Below, piece by piece: positions 19,108-28,192 of a DNA stretch of 64,000 nucleotides (position 1 is the stretch's first letter; the number at the start of each line of letters is the position of its first letter). The stretch lies in contig NZ_KB907817.1 in NCBI RefSeq assembly GCF_000382225.1, forward strand, positions 1 to 64,000, in the 5' to 3' direction. Origin of the DNA: Hymenobacter aerophilus DSM 13606 (GTDB lineage: Bacteria > Bacteroidota > Bacteroidia > Cytophagales > Hymenobacteraceae). The notes beneath the pieces were generated by a model. It saw only the letters and a program-made list of their open reading frames with translations. It made no database searches and was not told the DNA's origin. The position numbers were made by a program, and so were the translations under genes.

Positions 19108-19914
19108 ATGATACCTGCTGTCCCGCTCCGCGCCCTGATTATCGAAGACGAGCCGCTGGCCGCTAAGCGCCTGGCCGGGCTGCTGGCGCAACAGCCGATG
19201 CCGGTGGAAGTCGTGGGCACCGCCGAATCGGTGGCCGAGGCCGAAGCCCTGCTGCGGGCCCCCGGCCCCGCGCCCGACGTGCTGCTGCTCGATATTCACC
19301 TGGCCGATGGGCTGAGCTTCGAGCTGTTCGAGCGGCTGGAAATCCGCTGCCCCGTCATTTTCACCACGGCCTACGACAAGTACGCGCTGCGGGCCTTCAA
19401 GGTGAACAGCATCGACTACCTGCTCAAACCAATTGACCCCGAAGAGCTGACCGCGGCCCTGCAAAAGCTGGTGCAGCGCCGCGAAACGGCCTCGCCGGCA
19501 GCGGCCCCGGCGTTCGATGTGGCGCTGCTGGCCCAGGTGCTGGAGCAAGTGCGGCAGCCGGCCCGCGAGTACAAGTCGCGCTTTGTGGTGCGGGTGGGCG
19601 AGCACCTCAAGGCCGTGCCGGTCGAGGACATTGCCTACTTCGCCAGCCTCGAAAAAGCCACCCTGCTCCACACCCACGAGGGCCGCCGGCTGGTGGTCGA
19701 CTACACCCTGGAGCAGCTCGAAAGCCTGCTCGACCCGCGCGAGTTCTTCCGCCTCAACCGCGCCTACCTGGCCCGCGCCACCGCCATCCGCGACATCATC
19801 CACTACACCAACTCGCGCCTGCAAACCATCCTCCAGCCCGCCCCGCCCGACAACGACACGGTGCTGGTCAGCCGCGAAAAAGTCAGCACCTTCAAGGAGT
19901 GGCTGGATAGGTGA
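19108..19914 (+). CDS. LytTR-family response regulator
   Basis: 268 residues. Receiver domain 7-125 with acidic pocket IIEDE, phospho-acceptor Asp62 in LLLDIHLADG and the late Lys in DYLLKPI. The C-terminal LytTR DNA-binding domain (about 155-265) includes FFRLNRAYLA and VPVEDIAYF. Partner of the LytS-type kinase just upstream. The ATG at 19108 is chosen over a TTG at 19081. Confidence 0.93.
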   Translation: MIPAVPLRALIIEDEPLAAKRLAGLLAQQPMPVEVVGTAESVAEAEALLRAPGPAPDVLLLDIHLADGLSFELFERLEIRCPVIFTTAYDKYALRAFKVNSIDYLLKPIDPEELTAALQKLVQRRETASPAAAPAFDVALLAQVLEQVRQPAREYKSRFVVRVGEHLKAVPVEDIAYFASLEKATLLHTHEGRRLVVDYTLEQLESLLDPREFFRLNRAYLARATAIRDIIHYTNSRLQTILQPAPPDNDTVLVSREKVSTFKEWLDR

Positions 19915-20089
19915 GGTGGTGAGTTGCTAATGGCTGAAATCTACTGCATAATGATGCTCATCGGAAGCCTTGAACCCTACCTGCTTAAGGGTGAACCGGA
20001 GCCGCGGGGCAGTGAAACACCTACTTGGCGGGGTGAGCCGTGACGCCGGGCGGCCAACCAGCGCCCCGCCTGCGCCGTATCGTTAGGCT
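19915..20089. other. Intergenic 175 bp, no recognised feature
   Basis: Between the LytTR gene and the outer-membrane-like protein. It contains several short complementary stretches (for example GGGTGAACCGGAGCCGCGGGG) but I could not match it to a riboswitch or RNA family, and no promoter box stands out. Confidence 0.5.
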
Positions 20090-20770
20090 GTGAAAGTCCG
20101 CTTTGTTTTTGCCGGGTGCCTGCTGTGGGCCGGAATATCAGCCGGCCGGCCGGCCCGGGCCGGAACTCCCGCGCCCCCCGACACCGGCTTTGTGCGCCAG
20201 AGCCACCGCCGGGCCGTGTTCCAGATTGACCAGCGCTTCTCCATCATCAACGGCAAAGTAGTGGGCATTAATGGGCTGCGCGGCGGGGTGGAGTGGCGCG
20301 GGCGGTGGCGGGCCGGCCTGGGCGTGTACCGTCTGTCGGGCGGGCTGCTCACCCGCCAGGCCCTGCCCGAAGGCCTGCCGCCCGGCACCCGCGACGAGGT
20401 GCGCTTCCGCTACGTGGCCGGCTACGGCGAGTATGTGTTCATCGGCAACCGGCGCTGGGAGCTGAGCACGCCGCTGCAGGCCGGCGTGGGTTACTACTAC
20501 ACCCGGGTCTTTTTCCCCGACGGCCACAACGAGCGCAGCAGCCGGCGGGTGCTGTACCTGGTCGAGCCCTCGGTGGCGGCGCACTACCGCATTTTTCGCT
20601 GGGTGGGCATCGGGGCCGGCACCGGCTACCGGCAGATTTTCGCCTCCGGTCAGCAGCCCAAGGATGAAATCAGCGGCTACATCTTCTTTGCCCGCGCCAA
20701 GCTCTTTCTCGGCGACTTATATAAAGTAGTCCGCGGCCACGAACGGCTGCTCGATAAGGATTGGCAGTGA
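20090..20770 (+). CDS. Probable outer-membrane beta-barrel protein
   Basis: 226 residues from GTG 20090. A signal peptide (MKVRFVFAGCLLWAGISAGRP) precedes alternating polar/hydrophobic strands rich in Gly and aromatic residues (GGVEWRGRWRAGLGVYRLSG, YVAGYGEYVFIGNRRWEL, GVGYYYTRVFF), as in small outer-membrane barrels. The last residues (LLDKDWQ) do not end in the classic aromatic, so assembly as a barrel is a prediction. No known ligand or partner. Confidence 0.65.
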   Translation: MKVRFVFAGCLLWAGISAGRPARAGTPAPPDTGFVRQSHRRAVFQIDQRFSIINGKVVGINGLRGGVEWRGRWRAGLGVYRLSGGLLTRQALPEGLPPGTRDEVRFRYVAGYGEYVFIGNRRWELSTPLQAGVGYYYTRVFFPDGHNERSSRRVLYLVEPSVAAHYRIFRWVGIGAGTGYRQIFASGQQPKDEISGYIFFARAKLFLGDLYKVVRGHERLLDKDWQ

Positions 20771-20795
20771 GTGGTTGGGGAATGAGAGAACCGTC

Positions 20796-20895
20796 CTGTC
20801 ATCTTGAGCGCAGCGAAGGACCTTATCCTGCTAAGACGAACTGTTGTATCAGCCGTGCTAGTGGATAAGGTCCTTCGCTGCGCTCAGGATGACAG
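20796..20895. repeat. 33-bp inverted repeat, TCATCCTGAGCGCAGCGAAGG family
   Basis: Arms 20796-20828 and 20863-20895 match with a single mismatch (CTGTCATCTTGAGCGCAGCG... against ...CGCTGCGCTCAGGATGACAG). It separates the convergent 20090 gene and menE. Confidence 0.95.
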
Positions 20896-20909
20896 AACAC
20901 TTCATCAAC

Positions 20910-22028
20910 TCACTCATTAATCGGCACACTGCCAAGCGTTGCGTTGCGGTCGAGCTTGCCGGAGGCGGTGGTCTGGAATTCGGGAACGAAGACCAGCTGC
21001 CGGGGCGCCTCGTAGCGGCCCAGGCCCTGGGCCAGCAGTTGCTGTAGCTGCTGTTGGCCGGCTTCTGGCAACGGCTCGCCCTCAATAAAGGCCGTTACCT
21101 GCTGGCCCAGGCGCGCATCGGGGCGGCCGGCCACAAAGGCGCGGCGGTTCAGGCCCAGCTCCATCAACGCCAGTTCCAGCGCCCGCTCCACCTTCTCGGC
21201 CGGCACTTTCACGCCGCCGCTGTTTATCACGAAGTCGGCCCGGCCCAGCCACTCAAAGCTGCGGGCGTCGGGGGCCAGGCGGATGAGGTCGTTGGTGGTG
21301 ATGAGCTCGTCATTGGTGACGTCGGCGCGCACCGTGAGGCAGCCGCGCGCGTCCTGGCCCACCGCAATGCCGGGCAGCACCTGGTAGACGGGGCCGGCCT
21401 GGGGGCCATTGAGGCGGCGCAGGGCAATGTGGGAGGCCGTTTCCGTCATGCCGTAAGTCAGGTACACCGGCACCGTCAGCTCCCCGATTTCGTGCGCCAG
21501 ACCGGCATCTACCGGCGCGCCGCCCACCAGAATGGCGCGCATCTGGCTGAGGCGCGGGGCCCCGCCGGCCGCCAGCACCGCCCGCAGCTGCAGCGGCACG
21601 AAGGAGGCAAAATCGAACATGGCCTCGGGCGAAACCAGCGCCAGCGGGTCGGCCTGGGGCTCCACAATGGTTAGGTGCATGCGCCGCTCCAGGCCGCGCA
21701 CCAGCATCATCAGCCCGCCCACGTACTCGCAGTTCAGGCACACCAGCAGCCGCTCGCCGGGGCCCAGGTCGAAGTAGTCGCCGGTGCGGCGGGCCGAGGC
21801 TTCGAGCTGCCGGCGCCGGAAATGCACCGGCTGGGGCGGACCCGTCGAGCCCGAGGTGGTGAGGCTGAACTCCTGGACTCCGTTCAGCCATTCGCGCACA
21901 AAATCCAGCACCCGGGCCTCGTAGCCGTTCAACTCGGCTGGGGCCAGGGCGGGGTACTGCTGAATGTCGGCGTAGCGGAACTCGCGGCCGTTGAGCAGCA
22001 GCGAATCGGGCAGCCGGTTGGCGGGCAT
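20910..22028 (-). CDS. menE: o-Succinylbenzoate-CoA ligase
   Basis: 372 residues. ANL-superfamily acyl-CoA synthetase: P-loop SLTTSGSTGPPQPVHF, motif VYLTYGMTETASHIALR, and the C-terminal WLGRADFVINSGGVKV with the catalytic Lys region TTASGKLDRN. Bacteroidetes MenE are short like this. It activates o-succinylbenzoate to the CoA ester for MenB. Same strand as menB, menD and the isochorismate synthase but separated from menB by a DUF305 gene. Start at ATG 22026-22028 (MPANRLPDSLLL); the longer open frame upstream is not conserved-looking. Confidence 0.92.
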   Translation of the reverse strand: MPANRLPDSLLLNGREFRYADIQQYPALAPAELNGYEARVLDFVREWLNGVQEFSLTTSGSTGPPQPVHFRRRQLEASARRTGDYFDLGPGERLLVCLNCEYVGGLMMLVRGLERRMHLTIVEPQADPLALVSPEAMFDFASFVPLQLRAVLAAGGAPRLSQMRAILVGGAPVDAGLAHEIGELTVPVYLTYGMTETASHIALRRLNGPQAGPVYQVLPGIAVGQDARGCLTVRADVTNDELITTNDLIRLAPDARSFEWLGRADFVINSGGVKVPAEKVERALELALMELGLNRRAFVAGRPDARLGQQVTAFIEGEPLPEAGQQQLQQLLAQGLGRYEAPRQLVFVPEFQTTASGKLDRNATLGSVPINE

Positions 22029-22306
22029 TATTGAGGGCTGAGAGGAGGGAGGAGGGACGTGCATCGCGTGTAAAGCCCGAAAAGGCGAGGTTAGGAAAGA
22101 GTCGGCCAGCATCAGCAAGGGCTGGTTGAACCAGATAAGGGGGGATATCAGCGGGGAGGATGTGGCAATAATACGGCTGGAAATCCGTCCTGTTTTCAAC
22201 TTGCCGGCCCCGTTTGCAGCCGCCCTGGTGGCGGCTAAAGAACAACATCGGCTTGGAAATACCCCGCCGATTTCGTAAATTAAGGTATTCACCAACGCCC
22301 ACTGCC

Positions 22307-22522
22307 ATGTCTGCTCCAGCCGCTACCAGTCCGTTTGTGCTGGCCAAAACGTTTGTTTTTCGCCGCTACATCACTGTTCGCCACCGCCTGTCGCACATGC
22401 GCGAATCGGCCCGGCACCTGCGCGAGGCCCGCCGCCGGCGCCGGCAGGAGCGCCACGACGAGCGGATGCGCAGCTTCTATAGCTGGTGCGAGGCCTGCCG
22501 CGGGCTGGGTTCCATCTTTTAG
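22307..22522 (+). CDS. Small Arg-rich protein, unknown
   Basis: 71 residues from ATG 22307: MSAPAATSPFVLAKTFVFRR then an Arg-rich helix (RHLREARRRRRQERHDERMR) and YSWCEACRG. Very basic, no membrane segment. It may be a nucleic-acid or ribosome-associated small protein, but nothing confirms expression. It is divergent from menE and convergent with the DUF305 gene. Confidence 0.45.
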   Translation: MSAPAATSPFVLAKTFVFRRYITVRHRLSHMRESARHLREARRRRRQERHDERMRSFYSWCEACRGLGSIF

Positions 22523-22566
22523 CCTGCTACGGAACGCCGGCGGCCCGTAGCCATAGGGCGCCAACC

Positions 22567-23022
22567 TTACTTCTCCAGCCGCCGGATCATCGTTTTCATC
22601 TGCCCGATTTCGCGCTCTTGCGCCGCAATAATGCTGTCGGCCAGCTGCCGCACCTCGGGGTCGCGGATGTCGGCCCGCTTGCTTACCATAATGGCGATGG
22701 AGTGGTGCGGAATCATGGCCTTCATCCAGCGCGTATCGTTCACGAAGGTCTGCGAGCGGACCATGAGCAGCGCGGCAATAAACACCGAAATGCTGCCCGC
22801 AATGATGAGCCCGTTGCGGCGCCCGTTTTTGTACATGTGCTGCATAAACAGCAGCATGATGAGCGCCATCGGCGTAATCATCAGAATCGTCATGTAAAAG
22901 CGCGTGAGACTGAAATAGACGTGGTCGAGTTCGTAAATATTGAGGTACATCACGATGTACATCACCACGAACGACACGGCCAGCATCAGGAAAAAGCGGG
23001 GGTAGGGGTTTTTCTGTTCCAT
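22567..23022 (-). CDS. DUF305 membrane protein
   Basis: 151 residues. Three hydrophobic segments (about 9-27, 40-60, 72-90) precede a DUF305 domain with WMKAMIPHHSIAIMVSKRA, where the paired His and the later Met/His set are typical of this ferritin-like, copper-associated family. Its position inside the men region looks accidental. A terminator-like hairpin at 23259-23305 separates it from menB upstream. Confidence 0.8.
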   Translation of the reverse strand: MEQKNPYPRFFLMLAVSFVVMYIVMYLNIYELDHVYFSLTRFYMTILMITPMALIMLLFMQHMYKNGRRNGLIIAGSISVFIAALLMVRSQTFVNDTRWMKAMIPHHSIAIMVSKRADIRDPEVRQLADSIIAAQEREIGQMKTMIRRLEK

Positions 23023-23350
23023 CGGAAACGATAATGGGTCGATAAAAACGTAGTATTTCTGCTACGTAGCCCCGCCTGCATTTGTCGAAATACTCCGCTA
23101 TTCTGCACCCAATCCGCCCGAATTCTGAAAGTGGCGCAACTGCTTTAGTCCAGATTGTCAACTTCTTCGCGCTGCCTGGCAAACTGGTTGCCAAAGGAAT
23201 TTTTCCAGATAACATCCAGGGTCACGTAATGCCCATAAGTCAAATGTGCAGGCACAAGAAAACGTCCGCCGCCCCGGCCGGAATGGCAGAAGCAACGGAC
23301 GTTTTTCAGGCTGAACCAAGGCGCCCGAGGCCGGGCAGCGCCCGCAGCCG
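23023..23350. other. Intergenic 328 bp between menB and the DUF305 gene
   Basis: Contains the hairpin at 23259-23305 following menB and presumably the promoter of the DUF305 gene (TACGTTTT on the minus strand near 23044-23051 is a weak -7 candidate). No ORF was recognised. Confidence 0.5.
23259..23305 (-). terminator. Terminator-like hairpin after menB
   Basis: AAAACGTCCG (23259-23268) pairs with CGGACGTTTT (23296-23305) around a 27-base loop; T-runs flank both ends. Confidence 0.6.
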
Positions 23351-24175
23351 TTACGGGAACTTGGGGTACTTGTCGAAGTCAGGCTGGCGCTTCTCTACGA
23401 AGGCGTTGCGACCCTCTTTGGCTTCCTCCGAGAGGTAGTAGAGCAGCGTGGCATTGCCGGCCAGCTCCTGAATACCGGCCTGCCCATCGAGCTCGGCGTT
23501 GAGGCTCGACTTGAGCATGCGCAGCGCCAGCGGGCTGCGCTGCAGAATTTTGTTGCACCAGGCGACGGTAGTTTCTTCGAGCTTATCGAGGGGCACTACT
23601 TTGTTTACCAGGCCCATGTCGAGGGCTTCCTGGGCGTCGTACTGGTCGCAGAGGAACCAGATTTCGCGGGCCTTCTTCTGGCCCACCACGCGCGCCAGGT
23701 ACGAGGCGCCGAAACCGCCATCGAACGAGCCCACCTTGGGGCCGGTCTGGCCGAAACGGGCGTTTTCGGCGGCAATGGTCAGGTCGCAGACGACGTGCAG
23801 CACGTGGCCGCCGCCGATGGCCCAGCCGGCCACCATGGCAATTACGGGCTTGGGCAAGGACCGAATCAGCTTCTGCAGATCGAGCACGTTGAGGCGGGGC
23901 ACGGCGTCCTCGCCCACGTAGCCGCCGTGGCCGCGCACGCTCTGGTCGCCGCCCGAGCAGAAGGCCTTGCCGCCCTCGCCGCTGAACACCACCACGCCGA
24001 TATCGGTCCGGTCGCGGCAGATGTGCATGGCCTCAATCATTTCCTGCACCGTGAGTGGGGTGAAGGCGTTGTGCACCTCGGGCCGGTTGATGCTGATTTT
24101 GGCGATGCCCCCGTGCTGGGTGAACAGGATTTCCTTGAACTCCTTGATGGGGGTCCAGTCAATTTTTTCTGACAT
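23351..24175 (-). CDS. menB: 1,4-Dihydroxy-2-naphthoyl-CoA synthase
   Basis: 274 residues, crotonase fold. [19 protein letters not shown] contains the oxyanion-hole CSGGDQ motif of Men[37 protein letters not shown] and the C-terminal [14 protein letters not shown] are also MenB-specific. It closes the naphthoate ring in menaquinone synthesis. It starts 42 bp after menD on the same strand; the two likely form a transcription unit. Confidence 0.97.
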   Translation of the reverse strand: MSEKIDWTPIKEFKEILFTQHGGIAKISINRPEVHNAFTPLTVQEMIEAMHICRDRTDIGVVVFSGEGGKAFCSGGDQSVRGHGGYVGEDAVPRLNVLDLQKLIRSLPKPVIAMVAGWAIGGGHVLHVVCDLTIAAENARFGQTGPKVGSFDGGFGASYLARVVGQKKAREIWFLCDQYDAQEALDMGLVNKVVPLDKLEETTVAWCNKILQRSPLALRMLKSSLNAELDGQAGIQELAGNATLLYYLSEEAKEGRNAFVEKRQPDFDKYPKFP

Positions 24176-24217
24176 ATAAGAGAGGTTTTGCCTTCGCTGA
24201 TGGGCGCGGAAGCGGTT

Positions 24218-26086
24218 CTACAATGAGGTGCGGACGAAGGTACGGTACTGCTCAAAAAACGCGGCGTTGGTTTTCGAGTCGGTGAAGACTTCGAGCAGGG
24301 CCGCGCCGCCTTCCGCTGCAAAGAAAACCGGCAAGGCGGCATCTAGTTCAGCAAAAGTTGAAACCGGGAAGTAGCGCAACCCAAAATCGCGCGCCGTATT
24401 GGCGGCCGTCAGCGTCTGGCGCGTCTCGAAGAACTCCTCCAGCTCGGGCTGCTGGCGCGGCCCATCAATGATGCGGAAGATGCCGCCCGCGTGGTTGTTA
24501 AGCAGAATAACGCGCAGGTTGGGCGTGGGGTAGTTGTGCCAGAACGCGTTGCGGTCGTAGAAAAAGGCCACGTCGCCGGTGAGCAGCACCACCGGCCGGT
24601 CGGGCTGGGCCAAGGCCGCACCCACGGCCGTGCTCGTGCATCCGTCGATGCCGCTGGTGCCGCGGTTGGCAAACACCTCGGCCCCGTGCCCGGCCGGCAA
24701 CCCCAGAATGTTGGCGTAGCGCACGGCCATGCTGTTGGCCAGGTGCAGCGCCGCGCCGTCGGGCAGCTGCTGCAGGGCCCGGAAGATGGTGGTGAACTCG
24801 TTGAAGGGCGGCTCGGGCTGCTGCATAAAGCCCGCCAGCAAGCCGCCGGCCCAGTTCTCGGCCGCCAGCCAGGGCCGCAGGTAAGAGGTTTTAGCGGTGT
24901 CAGCCTCAGTCGGCGCGGGCCAGCTCAGGCGGGGCCGCGGCGCCACGCGGGTGGCGTCGGCGGGCAGCACGTTGCGGTTCGGCCCGGTTGGCCCGGCAGC
25001 AAAGGCCGCATCATCATGCAGTTTGTCAGCATCTTCACGCTTAGCGCTAAGCGCGGCAAAGAAATCAGCCGGCTCCATGCGGATAACCTGGGTGAGCGAC
25101 TGGAACGTGTCGGCCACCGGGCCGGCCGCCTGGATGTGCCAGTGTTGGGCCGGGCGGTGCTGGCGCAGAAAAAGCTTGAGGGCCTTGGAAATAAGCGACT
25201 GGCCGAAAGTGATGAGCAGCTCGGGCCGCAGCGCCTCCTTCAGGCCCGGCTCGGGCACCGCCAGAAACACATCCTGCCGGCCCACAAAACGCGGGTGCTG
25301 GTTGTGGCCGGTGGCGGCGGGCTGGTGCAGGTTGGCAATCAGGTCGCCGACTACCGGCACCTGCCAGGCGGTGGCAAACTGGCGCAGCGCCAACCGCAAC
25401 GGCGCCTCGGCCGGGTGCTGGCCGCTCACCACCAGCATTCGGCCGGTATCGCGCAGGGTTTCGCGCAACTCCTGGAGCGCGGCGGCGGGCAGCTGGGGAC
25501 GGCCGGGCAGCTCGCGCGTCACCTTCACCGTCCCAAACGCCAACTCCTCGCCGGGCTTGGGGTAGAAGGGCTCCCGCAGCGGAATATTCACCTGCACCGG
25601 CCCGGCCGGAAACTGCTCGGCCAGGTTGATGGCCTCACTCACGAGGCGCGCCGCGTGCCACTCGGCGTCGGGGTGGCTGGTGTCAGCGGGGAAAGTGAAC
25701 GAGCCCTTGGCGTGGCGGCCATAGAGGTCGGTCTGGCGGATGGTCTGGCCGTCGAGCTGGTCAATCCATTCCGGGGGGCGGTCGGCGGTGAATACCACCA
25801 GCGGAATCTGCTGGAAAAATGCCTCCGCCACGGCCGGGGCATAGTTGAGGCCGGCCGTGCCCGAGGTGCACACCAGCGCCACCGCCCGCCGCTGGGCCTG
25901 GGCCAGCCCCAAGCCGATAAAGGCGGCGGCCCGCTCATCGGGCACCGTGCGCACCGTAATGGCCGGGTGGCGCGCAAAGGCAATGGTCAGCGGCGCGCAC
26001 CGGCTGCCCGGCGAAAGCACCACATCGGTAATGCCCAACTGCGCGCAGATTTCGGGGATATTATGAACGGCTTGCAGGGTAGACAC
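24218..26086 (-). CDS. menD: 2-Succinyl-5-enolpyruvyl-6-hydroxy-3-cyclohexene-1-carboxylate synthase
   Basis: 622 residues, ThDP-dependent. VVLSPGSRCAPLTIAFARHP is the MenD N-terminus; the ThDP motif appears as LLTGDVAFFYDRNAFWHN; NRGTSGIDGCTSTAVGAAL is present. Somewhat longer than typical (about 560-590) because of a Pro/Ala-rich linker around 355-405 joining the middle and C-terminal domains. Located between the isochorismate synthase gene (upstream) and menB (downstream), matching pathway order. Confidence 0.96.
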   Translation of the reverse strand: MSTLQAVHNIPEICAQLGITDVVLSPGSRCAPLTIAFARHPAITVRTVPDERAAAFIGLGLAQAQRRAVALVCTSGTAGLNYAPAVAEAFFQQIPLVVFTADRPPEWIDQLDGQTIRQTDLYGRHAKGSFTFPADTSHPDAEWHAARLVSEAINLAEQFPAGPVQVNIPLREPFYPKPGEELAFGTVKVTRELPGRPQLPAAALQELRETLRDTGRMLVVSGQHPAEAPLRLALRQFATAWQVPVVGDLIANLHQPAATGHNQHPRFVGRQDVFLAVPEPGLKEALRPELLITFGQSLISKALKLFLRQHRPAQHWHIQAAGPVADTFQSLTQVIRMEPADFFAALSAKREDADKLHDDAAFAAGPTGPNRNVLPADATRVAPRPRLSWPAPTEADTAKTSYLRPWLAAENWAGGLLAGFMQQPEPPFNEFTTIFRALQQLPDGAALHLANSMAVRYANILGLPAGHGAEVFANRGTSGIDGCTSTAVGAALAQPDRPVVLLTGDVAFFYDRNAFWHNYPTPNLRVILLNNHAGGIFRIIDGPRQQPELEEFFETRQTLTAANTARDFGLRYFPVSTFAELDAALPVFFAAEGGAALLEVFTDSKTNAAFFEQYRTFVRTSL

Positions 26087-26119
26087 AGGGAACGGACTTG
26101 ATTAGGTAAGGATAGAAAA

Positions 26120-26230
26120 GAACTGTCATGCTGAGGCTACGAAGCATCTCGCGTGCAGTAGTAATTCTTTCGCTTGGAAGCTTGGCAACATCAGCAAGCG
26201 AGATGCTTCGTGACCTTAGCATGACAGTTC
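26120..26230. repeat. Imperfect inverted repeat, GTCATGCTGAGG...GCATCTCGC family
   Basis: Arms about 26120-26155 and 26193-26230 (GAACTGTCATGCTGAGGCTA against ...CCTTAGCATGACAGTTC), three mismatches. It lies between the isochorismate synthase and menD genes, where a strong hairpin could reduce read-through. Confidence 0.9.
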
Positions 26231-26242
26231 AATAAGTGCTGG

Positions 26243-27457
26243 TTAACCCAGAACCGCCCCAATGGTCCGGAGTTTTAGCTCGGTTTCCTGCCACTCTTTG
26301 GCGGGGTCGGAGTCGGGGGTGAGGCCGGTGCCGGCGTAGAGCACGGCCTGCTCGGGGCGTAGTTGCAGGCAGCGCAGGTTTACGTAGAGGCGGGCCGCGC
26401 CGGGTTCGGGCAGGTTTACGGGGCCCAGGAAACCGGCGTAGTAGGCCCGGTCGTAGCCCTCGTGCTGCTTGATGAAGTCGAGGGCGGCCTGCCGGGGCAT
26501 GCCGCTGACGGCCGAAGTGGGGTGCAGCAGCCGCAGCATATCGGTGCCCAGCGTAGCGAAGGGCACGTTGCGCAAATCCACCGCAAAATCGGTGCGCAGG
26601 TGCAGCACGTCGCCGGCGGCCACGGTGCGCGGACCGGTTTCGTGGTACTCGCGCAGCCGCACTTGCTTGAAACAGTTCACGATGTAGCGCGCCACCAGCG
26701 CCTGCTCCTCAATTTCCTTCTGCCGCCAGATAGCCTCGCTAGGGGCGTGGCCCGGCAGCAGCGGCTGAGTGCCGGCCAGCGCCATGGTGCGGAATACCTG
26801 GTCTTCGCCCACCTCGGCCAGCACCTCGGGCGTGGCCCCCAGCCAGGTACCGGCGCCCGGCGCACTCACCAGCGACACGAATGCCGTGGGGTAACGTGCC
26901 TGCAGCTGCTCGAAGGCCCGCAGCGCATCGAACCCATCGGGCAGCGCCCGGTGCACGGCCCGACTCGACACCACTTTCTGCACCGTGCCGGCCCGCATGG
27001 CGTCCACTCCGGCCTGCACCAGCGCCTCGTATTCGGGCTGCGTGGCAGGCCGCGGGGCGTGGCGGGGCCGCACGTGCCAGGGCAGCGGGGCCGGGTCGGA
27101 CAGCTCGGCAAACCGCTGCCGCAGCTCGGGCAGCCGGCTGATGGCCGCCGCGTTCAGTCGCACTTCGTCGGGCCGGGCCAGGTCGAAATACAGGTCGGCG
27201 GGCAGAAACAGCGGCGGGTTGTGGTCGGAATCCTGAAAGGGGAAAAAGGCGAAACCGGCCGGGGCGCTGGCCTCCAGCGCCGGCGGCAACCCCACGTAGG
27301 CCGCCTCCACCCGCAAACTCAGGCACAGCCGGGCCGCCGCCTCGCCCGGCAGCCGCCACAGCGCCACCGGCCGGCCGCTGCTCAGGGCCAGCGCCACCAG
27401 CCGCCGCAGCCGCTGGGCCGGCGGCAAATCAGGGTTCCAGGCAACGGTTTGGAGCAT
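26243..27457 (-). CDS. menF: Isochorismate synthase (MenF/EntC-like)
   Basis: 404 residues. The chorismate-binding domain shows VQKVVSSRAVH with the general base Lys, GTWLGATPEVL, TMALAGTQPLL and HPTSAVSGMPRQAAL, all typical of isochorismate synthases. The Mg-binding Glu residues lie in EIEEQALVARYI and in the C-terminal half. It feeds menD. Start at MLQTVAWNPDLPP (27457); an upstream Met (27502) lies within a repeat. Confidence 0.9.
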   Translation of the reverse strand: MLQTVAWNPDLPPAQRLRRLVALALSSGRPVALWRLPGEAAARLCLSLRVEAAYVGLPPALEASAPAGFAFFPFQDSDHNPPLFLPADLYFDLARPDEVRLNAAAISRLPELRQRFAELSDPAPLPWHVRPRHAPRPATQPEYEALVQAGVDAMRAGTVQKVVSSRAVHRALPDGFDALRAFEQLQARYPTAFVSLVSAPGAGTWLGATPEVLAEVGEDQVFRTMALAGTQPLLPGHAPSEAIWRQKEIEEQALVARYIVNCFKQVRLREYHETGPRTVAAGDVLHLRTDFAVDLRNVPFATLGTDMLRLLHPTSAVSGMPRQAALDFIKQHEGYDRAYYAGFLGPVNLPEPGAARLYVNLRCLQLRPEQAVLYAGTGLTPDSDPAKEWQETELKLRTIGAVLG

Positions 27458-27496
27458 AGTGGGGTGACTGGGAGGGTTGATAGAAGTATAAGGGGG

Positions 27497-27627
27497 CGTC
27501 ATTCAGAGCATGTGGCGCATAGAGCCAGGGACGAAGAATCTCGCGTGCTGACGTTAAAGGGCTCGTGTAACATCAGCGCGTGAGATTCTTCGTCCCTGGC
27601 TCTATGCGCCACATGCTCTGAATGACG
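27497..27627. repeat. 57-bp near-perfect inverted repeat
   Basis: Arms 27497-27553 and 27571-27627 with three mismatches at the loop end. The stem carries CGTCATTCAGAGCATGTGGC then GCATAGAGCCAGGGACGAAG and AATCTCGCGTGCTGACG. It sits between the thioesterase gene and the isochorismate synthase gene. Confidence 0.95.
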
Positions 27628-27642
27628 TTCTTTTTCTCGCTA

Positions 27643-28056
27643 CTAGATATCAATCACCGCCATGGTAATGCGGCTGATGCAGACCAGGGCGCCGGTTTGC
27701 TCGTGCGTGATGCGGATTTCCCAGACCTGGGTGCGGCGGCCCACGTGCAGAGCCGTGGCCCGACCGACGACGTGGCCGTCGCGCACGCCTTTAATGTGGT
27801 TGGCGTTGATTTCGAGGCCCACGCAGGCTTGTTTGGTGGGGTCGGGCAGGCGGGTGTGGGCGGCAATGCTGCCGAGCGTTTCGGCCAGCGCCACCGAGGC
27901 GCCGCCGTGCAGCAGGCCCATCGGCTGGTGGGTGCGGCCATCAACCGGCATGCGGCCTTCGAGGTAGTCCTCCGTGAAAGCCGTTAGCTCGATGCCGAGC
28001 GCGTCGGCCAGGGTGGGGCGGGTGCTTACCCAGTGGTTGAGTTGGTCGAGAGTCAT
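27643..28056 (-). CDS. Hotdog-fold thioesterase, probable DHNA-CoA thioesterase
   Basis: 137 residues. The PaaI/4HBT-type motif LLHGGASVALAETLGSIAAH provides the His-Gly-Gly oxyanion residues and catalytic Glu. Length and motif match the 1,4-dihydroxy-2-naphthoyl-CoA thioesterase group. Its place upstream of the isochorismate synthase, menD and menB on the same strand makes the naphthoyl-CoA hydrolysis step the likely role, although generic acyl-CoA activity cannot be excluded. Start at MTLDQLNHW (28056). Confidence 0.82.
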   Translation of the reverse strand: MTLDQLNHWVSTRPTLADALGIELTAFTEDYLEGRMPVDGRTHQPMGLLHGGASVALAETLGSIAAHTRLPDPTKQACVGLEINANHIKGVRDGHVVGRATALHVGRRTQVWEIRITHEQTGALVCISRITMAVIDI

Positions 28057-28078
28057 CGGGAGCAGGAAAGAATTTTTA

Positions 28079-28154
28079 AGCTTCAAGCGACAAGCCACAA
28101 GCTGCAAGCCCGTTCAAGTAGCTTGCAGCTTATAGCCGAAAGCTTGTAGCTTTA
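28079..28154. repeat. AGCTTGCAGCTT-family inverted repeat (copy 2)
   Basis: AAGCTTCAAGCGACAAGCCA... is mirrored by ...GCTTGCAGCTTATAGCCGAAAGCTTG. The loop contains CGTTCAAG. It lies in the divergent intergenic space between the thioesterase and phosphatase genes. Confidence 0.85.
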
Positions 28155-28192
28155 GAAGCACTTTAAGCGTAAACCGCAAAACTAGGGGGAAA

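Noticed and set aside
19960..20060. Possible riboswitch-like sequence before the 20090 gene
   Set aside because: Short complementary stretches were seen, but no match to the conserved core of cobalamin, TPP, SAM or other riboswitches that I could confirm.
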